Below the pieces are notes generated by a model, which ran no database searches, was not told the origin of the DNA, and saw only the letters and a list, made by a program, of their open reading frames with translations. From positions 1 through 64,000 of the forward strand of contig NZ_JACSQM010000010.1 in NCBI RefSeq assembly GCF_014836645.1: a stretch of DNA of 64,000 bases, written 5' to 3'. The translations under genes and the position numbers were made by a program. Shown here one piece after another: positions 1 to 8,404 of this stretch (positions are counted from its first letter, which is position 1; the number at the start of each line of letters is the position of its first letter). The DNA is from Fictibacillus norfolkensis (lineage in GTDB: Bacteria > Bacillota > Bacilli > Bacillales > Fictibacillaceae).

Positions 1-302
1 CATTTTTATTAGTCTACATAAAAATACCCCTATAGGGCAGACCTTTTTCAAGTGTCTACTCTATAGGGTACAGTCTATTTACTGGTTGACCTTTTTCTAT
101 TTGGTCTTATTATAGCGGTAGTCGGGGTAGAACGCAGCACCCGTCGGAATATATCCCGTCAGCAAAACTGTTCACCCCCTACTTGTATAAACATGTTCAG
201 GCTGGTTGGGACAAGAAGGATTCCGTTTAACAAGCGAACCTATGACATTACAAGGAGCTTAGGGGGTTACCGACTAATTTATTTCTAGGAGGAGAATCAT
301 AG
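1..302 (+). other. Probable left-end noncoding part of an IS110-family relic
   Basis: This stretch has no gene. It precedes the decayed transposase start at 303 and ends with a good ribosome site (ctaggaggag, 285-294). In the IS110 group the noncoding left end carries the guide (bridge or seek) RNA, so roughly 110-300 is where such an RNA would lie. Direct repeats GACCTTTTTC (40-49 and 88-97) and CTATAGGG (30-37 and 61-68) mark the outer part. The exact element boundary cannot be seen because the right end is missing. Confidence 0.45.
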
Positions 303-380
303 ATAAATCCAGTAGTAGGTCTGGATGTTTCAAAAGGTGAAAGTCAGGTTCAAGCCTTTTTGGATAAAGGAAAACCCTAA
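303..380 (+). pseudogene. IS110-family transposase, N-terminal fragment
   Basis: After a good Shine-Dalgarno, the frame from 303 reads NPVVGLDVSKGESQVQAF and continues to a stop at 378-380. This matches the start of the IS110 RuvC-like transposase domain (first catalytic Asp in GLDVSK). Only 25 codons remain of about 400. The expected ATG is ATA here, so the fragment lacks a normal start as well as everything after codon 25. It is a relic with no activity; the rest of the element is absent downstream, where a minus-strand VOC gene begins its 3' end at 396. Confidence 0.75.
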
Positions 381-395
381 TTCATTTTCATCAAA

Positions 396-770
396 TCAGG
401 TATCTATACTCTCCAACAATTCAATGGAATTGCCATCCGGGTCTAAGATTCCTATTTTGTATTGAGTCTCTTCTTGAATAATTTCCTGTATTGGTACACC
501 ACCATACTGCAAAACTTTAGCAAGGACTTCATCCAAATTTGATACTTGTACAGTAAATTGAATATTATTTTTTTCAGCTTTAATCCCTAACATCTCATTT
601 GGGCAAAACAACAAAACAACTTCTCCTAGTTTCCCTTTATAGAATGTATAATCTCCCGACTTGAAAGAGCTTAAATTCGCGTTATAAACCTCATTATAAA
701 AGTTAACCATCTCTACTTCTCGTTTATAAGCGATTGTTATTTGCGAGATTACAAAGGATATTTCATTCAT
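396..770 (-). CDS. VOC (glyoxalase/bleomycin-resistance fold) family protein
   Basis: The 124-residue product starts MNEISFVISQITIAYK and ends with GILDPDGNSIELLES, the classic last strand of a vicinal-oxygen-chelate domain. Such proteins bind a metal with paired beta-alpha-beta-beta-beta units and act as lyases, dioxygenases or drug-binding proteins; the substrate here is unknown. The start at 770 is chosen over an upstream in-frame ATG because ggaggt lies eight bases before it. It is a single, monocistronic gene between the IS110 relic and a DinB gene on the other strand. Confidence 0.75.
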   Translation of the reverse strand: MNEISFVISQITIAYKREVEMVNFYNEVYNANLSSFKSGDYTFYKGKLGEVVLLFCPNEMLGIKAEKNNIQFTVQVSNLDEVLAKVLQYGGVPIQEIIQEETQYKIGILDPDGNSIELLESIDT

Positions 771-1122
771 AAAATAGCACCTCCAATAGGATATTCTCTT
801 CACATTTTAATAACCCTTCTTCTAGAATCGCACCCGAGTGATGAATAAGTCATATATACTGACCTCTTACACAGATCAGCAACTCAAATTTATTGAAATT
901 ACAAACGTTAATTAAAAGATTTTAAAATAGATGTTATATCCGTAACGTCTGTAATTATTTCAGCTGCAGGTACTTTTTCAAGGAAGCTTTATTGAATTGC
1001 CTAGCAATACTTCCCTAGACAAGTTTTTTTCAATAAAAGAAGCAACATCAACGTCTTATTTTGTAGGATTTTCTGATTAATTAGGGAATATCAATAATAG
1101 TTAAAATAACGGGGGATGAAAA
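771..1122. other. Intergenic stretch, no gene recognised
   Basis: No start with a ribosome site opens a convincing frame here. A plus-strand open stretch ending at 1080 reads like the tail of a protein (ends TSTSYFVGFSD) but has no start, so it may be a remnant or chance. The region serves as upstream sequence for the VOC gene (minus) and the DinB gene (plus). Confidence 0.4.
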
Positions 1123-1587
1123 ATGTTCTTAACAAAAGACGATTTCTTTGAGATGTTGGAAGGAAACAGAAGATTAACGATGCGTATCGTAGAAGTCTTT
1201 CCGGAGGATAAACTGTTTAGTTACTCTCCTGATGAGAAGCTTAGACCGTTTGCAGAGATGATCAAAGAGATTGTGAACATTGAAAATGGTTATATGAGTG
1301 GTGTTGCATTAGATGTGTGGGAGTATAAAGATGTTTTTGAAGGAGTCTCCACCAAGATAGAACTCATCAAGATCTGTCATGATGTACGGGACAATACGAG
1401 AAAGCAGTGGCATGAAATGTCCCAAGAAAGACTTGAAATCGTGATGAAGGATTCGTTCTTCGGTGAAGTACAAAGTCATTTTGCGAGACTTCAGTACGGC
1501 TTAGAAAATGAGATACACCACAGGGGACAAGGGTATACATATTTAAGGATCTTAGGGATAGATCCGCCAGCATTTTATGAAAGATGA
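1123..1587 (+). CDS. DinB family protein
   Basis: The 154-residue protein has the DinB four-helix layout and ends with the family signature HHRGQGYTYLRILGIDPPAF, whose histidines complete the three-His metal site. DinB and YfiT-like proteins are putative metal-dependent hydrolases or thiol transferases; no substrate can be read from sequence. The gene starts 7 bases after a gggggat ribosome site and is followed by its own strong terminator. It is one of four DinB-superfamily genes in the window (others near 26.7, 29.8 and 54.8 kb). Confidence 0.8.
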   Translation: MFLTKDDFFEMLEGNRRLTMRIVEVFPEDKLFSYSPDEKLRPFAEMIKEIVNIENGYMSGVALDVWEYKDVFEGVSTKIELIKICHDVRDNTRKQWHEMSQERLEIVMKDSFFGEVQSHFARLQYGLENEIHHRGQGYTYLRILGIDPPAFYER

Positions 1588-1596
1588 TCATTAAAG

Positions 1597-1631
1597 TCAG
1601 CTTGCAGAGAAAGTATTTCTCTGCAAGCTGA
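1597..1631 (+). terminator. Rho-independent terminator after the DinB gene
   Basis: A perfect 16-bp inverted repeat (tcagcttgcagagaaa / tttctctgcaagctga) with a 3-base loop is followed by a short T-rich tract. Confidence 0.75.
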
Positions 1632-1791
1632 TTTCTTATCGACTCATATAACCTACCACTAATACCTATTAAAAAATATAAAGTTTTAACAACTTGATAA
1701 GGTAGCTTATCAAAAAATAGCAAAAATAAACCTTCGAATAACAATGATAGTATTAATGAATCATGTATGCCAGCCAGTAATGTAATCCTCT

Positions 1792-2232
1792 TTATTTTAG
1801 GTTAAACATACCTTTTCCTGTATGCATATCTATTGGCAACGATGAATGTTCGTGTGTTATGAGCCAAGACTCATTTACTTTTTTTAAGCCAAATGTAAAA
1901 CGGTTTGTCATTTGACGAAGTTTTTCTCCAGATGTTGCGCTGTATGCAACAAACGAAACCGCACAATGAACGAATGCAACATTAGTATTTTCTTCAATGG
2001 TTACATCATTAAAATCTACTTTTAATAAGTTTCCGTCTTCACTCACACTATTAAACCACATCACCACATTCTCTCTCCATGAAGAAATACCCTTACACTC
2101 CCAGTTTCCCCAGCAATCATAAATATGTACATCAGAAGCATAGGTTGTTAGAAATTTATTAACATCTTTTTCATATACGGAGGATTTATAATTTTCGAGT
2201 ACGTCCTGAACTTTACTAATTCCAATCATCAT
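1792..2232 (-). CDS. SnoaL-like / NTF2-fold protein
   Basis: The 146-residue protein has the pattern of the SnoaL-like group: an N-terminal helix (VQDVLENYKSSVYEKDVNKF), then TTYASDVHIYDCWGNW with the typical Asp and aromatic pocket residues, and C-terminal sheets ending in ITHEHSSLPID. Members are small cone-shaped alpha+beta proteins, often ketosteroid-isomerase-like or of unknown function. Start 2232 is set by agggaga seven bases upstream; longer in-frame extensions have no ribosome site. It stands alone between an intergenic spacer and a YCII gene. Confidence 0.7.
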   Translation of the reverse strand: MMIGISKVQDVLENYKSSVYEKDVNKFLTTYASDVHIYDCWGNWECKGISSWRENVVMWFNSVSEDGNLLKVDFNDVTIEENTNVAFVHCAVSFVAYSATSGEKLRQMTNRFTFGLKKVNESWLITHEHSSLPIDMHTGKGMFNLK

Positions 2233-2424
2233 AAAAACATCTCCCTGTAAAAGTTCGTTTGTTTGAATACGACTAGCAATACGTCTAAATACAGTGTTAA
2301 GTAGTATATTTATTACAAAAGTTAGAAAATATATACGTAATTGCTTCCTGCAAAATGGAATGTTGATTTTCATTGTTTCGGATTCGTAATAAAAACTAAA
2401 TTACCTCTAGATCTACTCGATGAC

Positions 2425-2799
2425 TCAATTTTCATTCTTAAAGAAATGAACAGGACGGATCTCGATACGCCATCCAAACTCTTCCCCTCTACTTATTTGT
2501 GTTGTCGGATGAAGAGAAGCTAACTGAATCGCCTCTTCCATATTTTCTGCTTCAAAAATGAATACGCTGCCGACAAGCTCCTTCGTCTCTGTAAACGGAC
2601 CATCTGTTACGATTATCTCATCGTTTACTCGACGTAAGCTTTTGGTCTCAGAATCCAAGCCAGCATCAAGCAGTACCTTGCCACTTCTATAAAAATTCTC
2701 AACGACAGGTTGGCATTCATTCATAACTGCTTCAATTTCCGCCCTCGGGCGTGCATCCATTTTTTCAGGACTAAAATAACCCATACATAAAAATATCAT
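2425..2799 (-). CDS. YCII / DGPF domain protein (copy 1)
   Basis: About 124 residues with the diagnostic DGPFTETKE motif in the middle and HPTTQISRGEEFGWRIEIRP near the end. YCII-related proteins have a ferredoxin-like fold with a conserved His-Asp pair; in many actinobacteria and bacilli they sit next to ECF sigma factors, but none is present here. ATG codons at 2805 and 2799 both fit; the second has better spacing from ggagag. A close paralogue lies at 11504-11878, differing mainly by conservative changes. Confidence 0.8.
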   Translation of the reverse strand: MIFLCMGYFSPEKMDARPRAEIEAVMNECQPVVENFYRSGKVLLDAGLDSETKSLRRVNDEIIVTDGPFTETKELVGSVFIFEAENMEEAIQLASLHPTTQISRGEEFGWRIEIRPVHFFKNEN

Positions 2800-2805
2800 T
2801 GTCAT

Positions 2806-3342
2806 CTCTCCTGTATCACTCAGACTTATATTTTTCTCTCTTTATTACCTCACTATAAAGAAAACGAATAAAAATTTTTTATATCCACTTAGCCGTACTT
2901 CTAAATATTTGTAACCTACTCTTTAATTCAATAAACAGTTACCATATCCCTTTAAGGAAGTATGCATCCATTGGTTTTCATCCTTTATATCTAGAGCATG
3001 CATTCAAATACACCTCTATCATAATACTGGTGTCTAAAAGTGAAAGAAGAGACTAGTACTTTCCTGTTTCTAAGTACGCTATTTTAATCTTTATGTTGTA
3101 GATTATATATGGCCTTTGAGCTGTGCCGTTATCGTATCTTTTCCCTCTAAGTAAGCTTGAAAAGTAGCCAGCTGGATATCCAAAGAATGTTAGTAATAAA
3201 AAACTGCACCTCCAATTGTTAGCTGTGAATAACTATTGGGGAGCAGTTCAAAATCGCTTTAAATTTGTATAAATTTTTTTAATAAAAGCCGTTACTTTGA
3301 ACAAAAAAAGCTTTCAAGGGTTATCTAAGTTTTAAGATGAAT
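2806..3342. other. Intergenic stretch with one unexplained open frame
   Basis: No gene is certain. On the minus strand a 59-codon frame is open between stops at 3233-3235 and 3053-3055; it reads LLLTFFGYPAGYFSSLLRGK and ends YNIKIKIAYLETGKY. A ggaggtg ribosome site precedes it, but no ATG, GTG or TTG is suitably placed. It may be a small membrane-protein relic. No structured RNA was recognised. Confidence 0.35.
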
Positions 3343-4107
3343 CTATAAACTCAAATCAGCTATTACACCATAATGGTCACTTGGAAAAACTTGTTGTGTT
3401 AGGGATACTTCGTTAGCAAATAGTTCTATATTTAGAAGCTTTGGTTCTTGCTTGGGATAGCATGATTTTAATAGTATCCAATCATACCTTACGGGAACTC
3501 TGATACTATTTAAGTTTTCTCTATTCAGTAGCCATCTATTTTTTTCATAGTCTAAGGTTGGGGATTTATCTGACTGTCCTAGATCCACCCAACTTGTATC
3601 AAATGATTCAATTGAAAGTTCGCCAACTAAAAAATTATAGATACTTGATAAATTGGGTTTACTGTTAAAATCACCACAAAGTAGCTCATAGTCAGTATTT
3701 TTACTTTCCGAAATCCATTTTACCACTTCCACTATTTCCTTTTCTCTTTTATAAGCACTTTTCCAGGTTAAGTGGACATTTGTCAAACCAATTGTTAATT
3801 CATTTATTCGAACAATAGTCCTCATCGAACAATTATTTAAAACGTCATTTTCCTTACTTACCTCTTCTATTGGAAATGTTGATAAAATAGCAAGACCTTC
3901 GTCATCACCTGGATATTTATGAAAAGAGTAATGATCTATTCCAACTTGCTTTATAATAGATTGAAGTTCCTTAAGATTTGGTACTTCTTGAAGAGCAATG
4001 ATGTCTGCATTTATTCTTGTGATTTCCTGGATAATAATTTCTTTTCTAATATCCCATGTCTCGTTATTATTCCAAACATTAAATGTTGCGACTTTCAATT
4101 GATTCAC
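3343..4107 (-). CDS. Endonuclease/exonuclease/phosphatase (EEP) family protein
   Basis: The 254-residue protein carries the EEP metal and catalytic landmarks in order: TFNVWNN near the N-terminus, ADIIALQEVPN, LTNVHLTWK, LLCGDFNSKP and the C-terminal FPSDHYGVIADL. Enzymes with this fold hydrolyse phosphodiester bonds in DNA, sphingomyelin or phosphoinositides; the short length and lack of a signal peptide suggest a cytosolic enzyme, substrate unknown. The length is normal for a minimal EEP domain. No operon partner is evident, since 200 bp separates it from the next minus-strand gene. Confidence 0.8.
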   Translation of the reverse strand: MNQLKVATFNVWNNNETWDIRKEIIIQEITRINADIIALQEVPNLKELQSIIKQVGIDHYSFHKYPGDDEGLAILSTFPIEEVSKENDVLNNCSMRTIVRINELTIGLTNVHLTWKSAYKREKEIVEVVKWISESKNTDYELLCGDFNSKPNLSSIYNFLVGELSIESFDTSWVDLGQSDKSPTLDYEKNRWLLNRENLNSIRVPVRYDWILLKSCYPKQEPKLLNIELFANEVSLTQQVFPSDHYGVIADLSL

Positions 4108-4315
4108 TGCCTTCTATATTCATCTACTTCTATCCGTTCACAAATCATGCATTCTTTCTCTTGTAGCAACCTCCTGGATCACTCACTTGTGTCCAACCTT
4201 ATAGCAACACTTAAAAGCAATGCAGCCGTTTTGTTGAATAAAAATTTGTTATGACAGTTAATGTTAAATAAGTAATGACTAGCTATGAAACTATGTTCAT
4301 AAAGCGACAGTATTC

Positions 4316-5179
4316 TTAGCGATACTCTTTTATTCCGTTTTCAAATGCACGAGTGTCGTTATTTATTAAACCATGCAAAGCTTCTTGTAAAGCAAATGTG
4401 CTCTTATAAAATGTAACACGCTTAGCTACTTCGGAACCATTTGGATAAAGATCTATACACTTGTTAAAAAAATCCTCACCGTAACTTGATAGTATCCCTG
4501 CAAAATCATATGCAGGATCACCAATACCAGAATTACCAAAGTCTATTATTCCTGGAATTTCACAATTTTCGGGGTTCCATAAGATATTTGAAGCTCCAAA
4601 ATCTCCATGTATAAGGGTTGTTTTAAAATATTCTTCATTATTAAGGAAACTCTCAAACGAATAAATAATATCCATTTGAGCTTTCTCATTGATAAATTGA
4701 AAAAGCTTGTCCTGTATATTAAAAAATAGTTCTTTCATTTCTTCATAAGGGTTACTATCTTTTAATTTTAGATCCTTATGCAAATTTTCTCTTGATATAG
4801 AATGAATTTCAATTAGAAATGTTACGAGTTGTTTTGCAATTTTTATGGAATCCACTTTATTAACTTTAACTAAATGTTCATTCCAAAGTGGATTACCTTC
4901 AATTCGTTTACAGCCAGTAAATACTTTACCGGGTTCTAACAGTTCAAATGACTTATATTTTGGAAATGGAATTGGGATTGATATTGTGTCCCTAATATGT
5001 TCTAAGATTTTAGTTTCTTCTTCTAAACTTCCAATTCCTTTTTTGTATTTGGGAAATCTGAATACAAGAGAATTGTTTATTATTAGAACATCGTTATTTT
5101 GACCAATATCATTAAGATAAACATCCTCAATTATAAGTTCAGGATAGACTGCTTTGATACGTTCAATATAATCATTCAT
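4316..5179 (-). CDS. Aminoglycoside phosphotransferase (APH)-like kinase
   Basis: The 287-residue protein has the eukaryotic-like kinase fold of APH enzymes: the Brenner motif LIHGDFGASNILW with the catalytic Asp, and GIIDFGNSGIGDPAYD with the metal-binding Asp. The N-lobe has VFRFPKYKKG, where the lysine is a candidate for nucleotide binding. Enzymes of this group phosphorylate aminoglycosides, macrolides or small metabolites; the sequence does not settle the substrate, so a resistance role should not be assumed. The frame is complete and starts at an ATG. Confidence 0.75.
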   Translation of the reverse strand: MNDYIERIKAVYPELIIEDVYLNDIGQNNDVLIINNSLVFRFPKYKKGIGSLEEETKILEHIRDTISIPIPFPKYKSFELLEPGKVFTGCKRIEGNPLWNEHLVKVNKVDSIKIAKQLVTFLIEIHSISRENLHKDLKLKDSNPYEEMKELFFNIQDKLFQFINEKAQMDIIYSFESFLNNEEYFKTTLIHGDFGASNILWNPENCEIPGIIDFGNSGIGDPAYDFAGILSSYGEDFFNKCIDLYPNGSEVAKRVTFYKSTFALQEALHGLINNDTRAFENGIKEYR

Positions 5180-5223
5180 TAGTATACTCCTTGTTCAGCT
5201 ACAGTAATATCTCATATTTGGGC

Positions 5224-5256
5224 AAAAGGCGGTAAATCCTTCCTGAATTAACGCAG
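5224..5256 (-). repeat. Degenerate copy of the window's terminator-like repeat (type B)
   Basis: The sequence ggcggtaaatccttcctg and the following attaacgc resemble the type B hairpin seen intact at 58574-58600 and 59203-59227 (gcgttaatcc...ggattaacgc). Here the arms no longer pair well. It lies directly downstream of the minus-strand membrane-protein gene at 5263. Confidence 0.4.
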
Positions 5257-5262
5257 CTATTA

Positions 5263-5646
5263 CTAATACAAAAAGCTCCCTATAATATAGTAAACATAAG
5301 TTAAGTAACTAGTAATAAGTAGGATCATGGAAAAGATGTTTATGAAATTTGAATAACCTACCTTTTTAAAATGACGATAGTTAAAAAATAAAAGACAAAT
5401 AATAATTAACTGTAATACAAAGGTTATATAGAGATATGCATGTAAAGAATCGCCTATTCCAATGAAAATACCTGTACCTACTATAAAAATCCCTGATATC
5501 CCAGTTATCCCAACAATATTATTTAGAGCACTTCTTTTAAATTCAACTATTCGACCTAGAACTAATGTTATTCCTAACACCATGAAACTTATCAAAATAT
5601 GAAGTAGAAATACTAACACGATTATAATATCCCCTATCTCTTCCAA
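5263..5646 (-). CDS. Four-helix integral membrane protein of unknown function
   Basis: The 127-residue protein has four predicted transmembrane helices, about residues 7-30, 42-63, 70-88 and 102-123. The loops are short and carry positive charges (GRIVEFKRS, NYRHFKKVGY), which suggests a cytoplasmic loop between helices 1 and 2. I do not recognise the family. It is transcribed alone; a degenerate terminator-like repeat follows it. Confidence 0.6.
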   Translation of the reverse strand: MEEIGDIIIVLVFLLHILISFMVLGITLVLGRIVEFKRSALNNIVGITGISGIFIVGTGIFIGIGDSLHAYLYITFVLQLIIICLLFFNYRHFKKVGYSNFINIFSMILLITSYLTYVYYIIGSFLY

Positions 5647-5732
5647 ATATCATTTAAGTCCTAATTAAGTTATTATATTTATCATTCACAGAGTCCTCTT
5701 GTAAATTATTTTTCTAGTCAAAACGCACCCGA

Positions 5733-5927
5733 TTATCGAAAAAGAAGTAGACTCCTTTGTAGTCGTTCCTTCTCCTCCTGTAATGGCTTTTCTTCTACCT
5801 CTTCTGATACAACAATGAAATATCTGCCTTCAGAAATAACAGATTTCTCAATATCCAAAAGTACCTCCGCATCCTCTAATTTCACATCTCGAATTATGTA
5901 TTCTACGTTATCTTTAGACAGTGGCAT
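5733..5927 (-). pseudogene. Truncated GNAT acetyltransferase, N-terminal remnant
   Basis: A strong ribosome site (taggaggaattta before the ATG) opens a 64-codon frame. It begins YIIRDVKLEDAEVLLDIE and reaches SEGRYFIVVSEE, the usual first strand and helix of a GNAT N-acetyltransferase. The acetyl-CoA-binding motif A (RxxGxG/A) and everything after it are missing; the frame ends after a short charged tail. It is most likely a deletion remnant, though a small expressed peptide is possible. Confidence 0.6.
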
Positions 5928-6032
5928 TAAATTCCTCCTAAGTGATGATCTTTTAGAAATAAATACGACATCTGATTTTATTATCCTTTTTCAACAATCT
6001 GGCCGATTGTGATGCAGGAAAAAAGCCCCTTC

Positions 6033-6059
6033 AAAAAAAACGCAACGATTAACGTTGCG
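6033..6059 (-). terminator. Terminator for the XRE/membrane-protein pair
   Basis: On the minus strand cgcaacgttaatcgttgcg forms an 8-bp stem and is followed by eight T residues. Confidence 0.75.
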
Positions 6060-6080
6060 AGGTCCTTCAAACTATTTATT

Positions 6081-6431
6081 TTATGAGAAATCCCTTTTAT
6101 ATTGAACGGCTAAATAAATACCACCTGCTAAAATGGCTAGCCCATATTTGTATAAGAAGAATAGGTTCACCATATACTCTGTAGGAAAAACGATGTCACA
6201 TAGAATGATAGTCAACAGCATAAAGTAACTGCTCTTCAGATAAATATTTTTTGTGCGTTCATCTTCATTCCCCATCTTCTTATAGAACACATAGGCGAAT
6301 ACCATACTAGCCATTAACAATAAAAAACCAATGCCTAAGAGAATGTTCCAATTTCCAGTAGACTGTTCCGCCCATGACTTCAAAGGGTAAAAAGCTGCAA
6401 CAGGGATATCTGAGATCGACTTAATTTCCAT
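6081..6431 (-). CDS. Membrane protein paired with an XRE regulator (copy 1)
   Basis: The 116-residue product has three or four transmembrane helices (about 31-50, 69-88 and 92-108) and a charged loop YKKMGNEDERTKNI. It overlaps the upstream regulator gene by 11 bases, so the two are almost certainly translated together. The ATG at 6431 is preferred over the upstream TTG because aagga is spaced ten bases from it. The pairing resembles the DUF2178/DUF3796-type membrane proteins that accompany small Cro/C1 regulators in Bacillus; function unknown. Confidence 0.65.
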   Translation of the reverse strand: MEIKSISDIPVAAFYPLKSWAEQSTGNWNILLGIGFLLLMASMVFAYVFYKKMGNEDERTKNIYLKSSYFMLLTIILCDIVFPTEYMVNLFFLYKYGLAILAGGIYLAVQYKRDFS

Positions 6432-6660
6432 CTTTATCAATTCCTTTCATATAAGTAAAAACATCATTTACATCAACTTTAAAGAATTCAGCAATTCGAA
6501 AAGCTAACAACAGAGTGGGTACATAGTTTCCCTTTTCCATTACAAAAATGGTTTGTTTGGAGACCCCGACTTTTTCTGCTAATTCTTGCTGCGACAATCT
6601 GGCAAGTACACGATATTCATAAACCTTATTTGAAATGGAATCACCAAAATCTTTCTTCAT
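6421..6660 (-). CDS. XRE-family helix-turn-helix regulator (copy 1)
   Basis: A 79-residue, single-domain DNA-binding protein. The helix-turn-helix is clear at residues 16-38 (RLSQQELAEKVGVSKQTIFV), followed by MEKGNYVPTLLLAFRIAEFF. It starts just after an agaggtgatgtc ribosome site and overlaps the downstream membrane-protein gene. The AT-rich upstream region holds repeated TTATAA blocks but no single clear operator. It probably autoregulates the pair; the same organisation recurs at 7949-8601. Confidence 0.8.
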   Translation of the reverse strand: MKKDFGDSISNKVYEYRVLARLSQQELAEKVGVSKQTIFVMEKGNYVPTLLLAFRIAEFFKVDVNDVFTYMKGIDKDGN

Positions 6661-6843
6661 GACATCACCTCTTCTGATTAATTATAAATTAATTTCTTAC
6701 AAAAAGTAAAGTAAACTTATACTTTATTATAAATTGCTTATAATTTAACTTAAATTAACCAAAATTAGAGGCATGAGCTGAAGCAGCTCGCTGAATAATA
6801 CTGTGAATTCACACCTATATTCTAATTGCCCGAGTTGACGTCT

Positions 6844-6897
6844 AAATAAAAAAGTAACCACCCTGTGTCCATCCAGACAATAGGGTAGGTTACTTTA
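6844..6897 (-). terminator. Terminator for the metallo-hydrolase gene
   Basis: On the minus strand aaagtaacc-taccct pairs with agggtggttacttt and runs into TTTTTTATTT, giving a long stem and U-tail. Confidence 0.8.
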
Positions 6898-6959
6898 TTC
6901 AAAATTGATATGAGCCATCGTTCTTCGTGAAAAGTTATACTGAGCTCTGTTTTTAATAA

Positions 6960-7784
6960 TTATGTTTGGAACAATACTCCATTTAGCGCATCAACGTACC
7001 TTTTCGCTGATCGTTGAACCGACTCTGCAGCATCTTCTTTGATCACTCGGTTAAAAGCATCATAGATACGATTAAAGTGTAGTTCTTTCATACGCTGAGC
7101 GATCCTCTCAACCGTAGCACCTGGTAAAGGAATAAAGTTAGGATAACTATACATAAAACTGACCCATTCCCGGTCCGCTACTATACGAACAATATCACCA
7201 CAAAGAAGAACACCTTGTTGCTGGCTCCCTTCTTTCCATTCAAGGATGGTGCCTCCCTTAAAATGACCACCGATTCTCTGAAGGACGACGCCTTCACTGA
7301 GTTCGAGCGTGTCACCCGACCAGAACACGATCCTTTCACTCATTCTCGTTACCCACTTCTTATCATCTTCGTGAATATATAGTGCAGCATCAAATGTTTC
7401 AGCCCATTCCACTTGAGTGGAATAATAATGAGGATGTGATAGTGCGATCGCATCAATTCCACCGAGCTGCTGAATGGCTTTAATCGTACCTTCATCTATG
7501 TAAGTCACACAGTCCCATAACACGTTATATCCCTTACCCTTCACGAGGTATGCCGTCTGGCCGATTCCAAAGCTAGGACTCGTCTGAACACGATACAGAT
7601 TCTCTTCTTCAACACTAACTTCTGTTTTATAGTTGCCGCTTTCCACCATCGCTTCTAATGTTGTCCACGATTGTCCTTTGGAACTCACATACTGTCTTTC
7701 TTCCTTACAGATGGAACATGATGTTGGTTCATGTAAAGTTGCTTCATATTGAACCCCGCACGTCTTACAAATATAGTTATGCAT
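6960..7784 (-). CDS. Metallo-beta-lactamase-fold protein with N-terminal zinc ribbon
   Basis: The 274-residue protein starts with a rubredoxin-like zinc ribbon (CKTC at 6-9 and CSIC at 23-26), then a metallo-beta-lactamase fold. The metal motif, normally HxHxDH, reads SHPHYYS, so the Asp and last His are absent. Later landmarks remain: GGHFKGGTILEW, VLLCGDIVRI and a C-terminal helix-rich segment. The active site may bind one metal or none, so hydrolase activity is uncertain. It is monocistronic with its own terminator. Similar ribbon-plus-MBL proteins are common in Bacillus but uncharacterised. Confidence 0.7.
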   Translation of the reverse strand: MHNYICKTCGVQYEATLHEPTSCSICKEERQYVSSKGQSWTTLEAMVESGNYKTEVSVEEENLYRVQTSPSFGIGQTAYLVKGKGYNVLWDCVTYIDEGTIKAIQQLGGIDAIALSHPHYYSTQVEWAETFDAALYIHEDDKKWVTRMSERIVFWSGDTLELSEGVVLQRIGGHFKGGTILEWKEGSQQQGVLLCGDIVRIVADREWVSFMYSYPNFIPLPGATVERIAQRMKELHFNRIYDAFNRVIKEDAAESVQRSAKRYVDALNGVLFQT

Positions 7785-7878
7785 GATATTTCCCCCTCCT
7801 ATCTCTCTAACTCAGATTATAATCACAGAAGGAATTATTAGAAATTTTATGCTTGTAGTTAGTATCACAAGAAGAAAA

Positions 7879-7908
7879 AACCTTACGAAAACATGATCTC
7901 GTAAGGTT
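7879..7908 (-). terminator. Terminator for the second XRE/membrane-protein pair
   Basis: aaccttacga and tcgtaaggtt form a perfect 10-bp stem; on the minus strand the stem is followed by TTTTTTC. Confidence 0.8.
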
Positions 7909-7948
7909 GAAAATCCATAATCATTGCATATGTTAGTACAAAAGAAAT

Positions 7949-8404
7949 TTATAATAGTTCCTTATTCTTCTGATAAGAGCGTTTTAATGAAATATATGTA
8001 GATAAAAACTTTACTACACTAACACTTGCTAACAACCCCGATATTTCTAGCCATTTGTTTAAACTCGTAGGCACACCAATAATTATTAGATAGATTGTTA
8101 AAAAGATAGCAATAAAACCAACTGTTTTCATGATTGTTGCTTTTAATTCTTTTTTATAGGCTCTCTCCGTTGAAATATCTGTGTATTCAATGCCAGATAA
8201 GATATATCTGCCTGACACATAAAAAAGGAAGATACCCATAGCTACTAATAAGATCGTTTGTGCATCCAGATGTAAAGACTTGTTGCCGATAAGCATGACA
8301 AAAAGGGAAAGAAAAAGAAGGATTGCACCCTCAGAGAAAAAATATAACATCTTTCTTTCTTTGTATTCATCATCCGGTAGTAAAAAGGACATCCAAGATT
8401 TCAT
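7949..8404 (-). CDS. Membrane protein paired with an XRE regulator (copy 2)
   Basis: The 151-residue protein has four hydrophobic helices (about 22-39, 46-64, 88-110 and 115-134) and a charged N-terminus (LPDDEYKERKMLYFF). Its ATG overlaps the stop of the regulator gene in an ATGA arrangement, with ggagg ten bases upstream, so translation is coupled. It resembles the partner membrane proteins of small Bacillus XRE regulators. Function is unknown; a regulator-inhibiting or toxin/immunity role is only speculation. Confidence 0.65.
   Translation of the reverse strand: MKSWMSFLLPDDEYKERKMLYFFSEGAILLFLSLFVMLIGNKSLHLDAQTILLVAMGIFLFYVSGRYILSGIEYTDISTERAYKKELKATIMKTVGFIAIFLTIYLIIIGVPTSLNKWLEISGLLASVSVVKFLSTYISLKRSYQKNKELL

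Noticed and set aside
4316..5179. Aminoglycoside resistance
   Set aside because: APH-like kinase fold is clear but substrate residues cannot be assigned; many relatives are not resistance enzymes.
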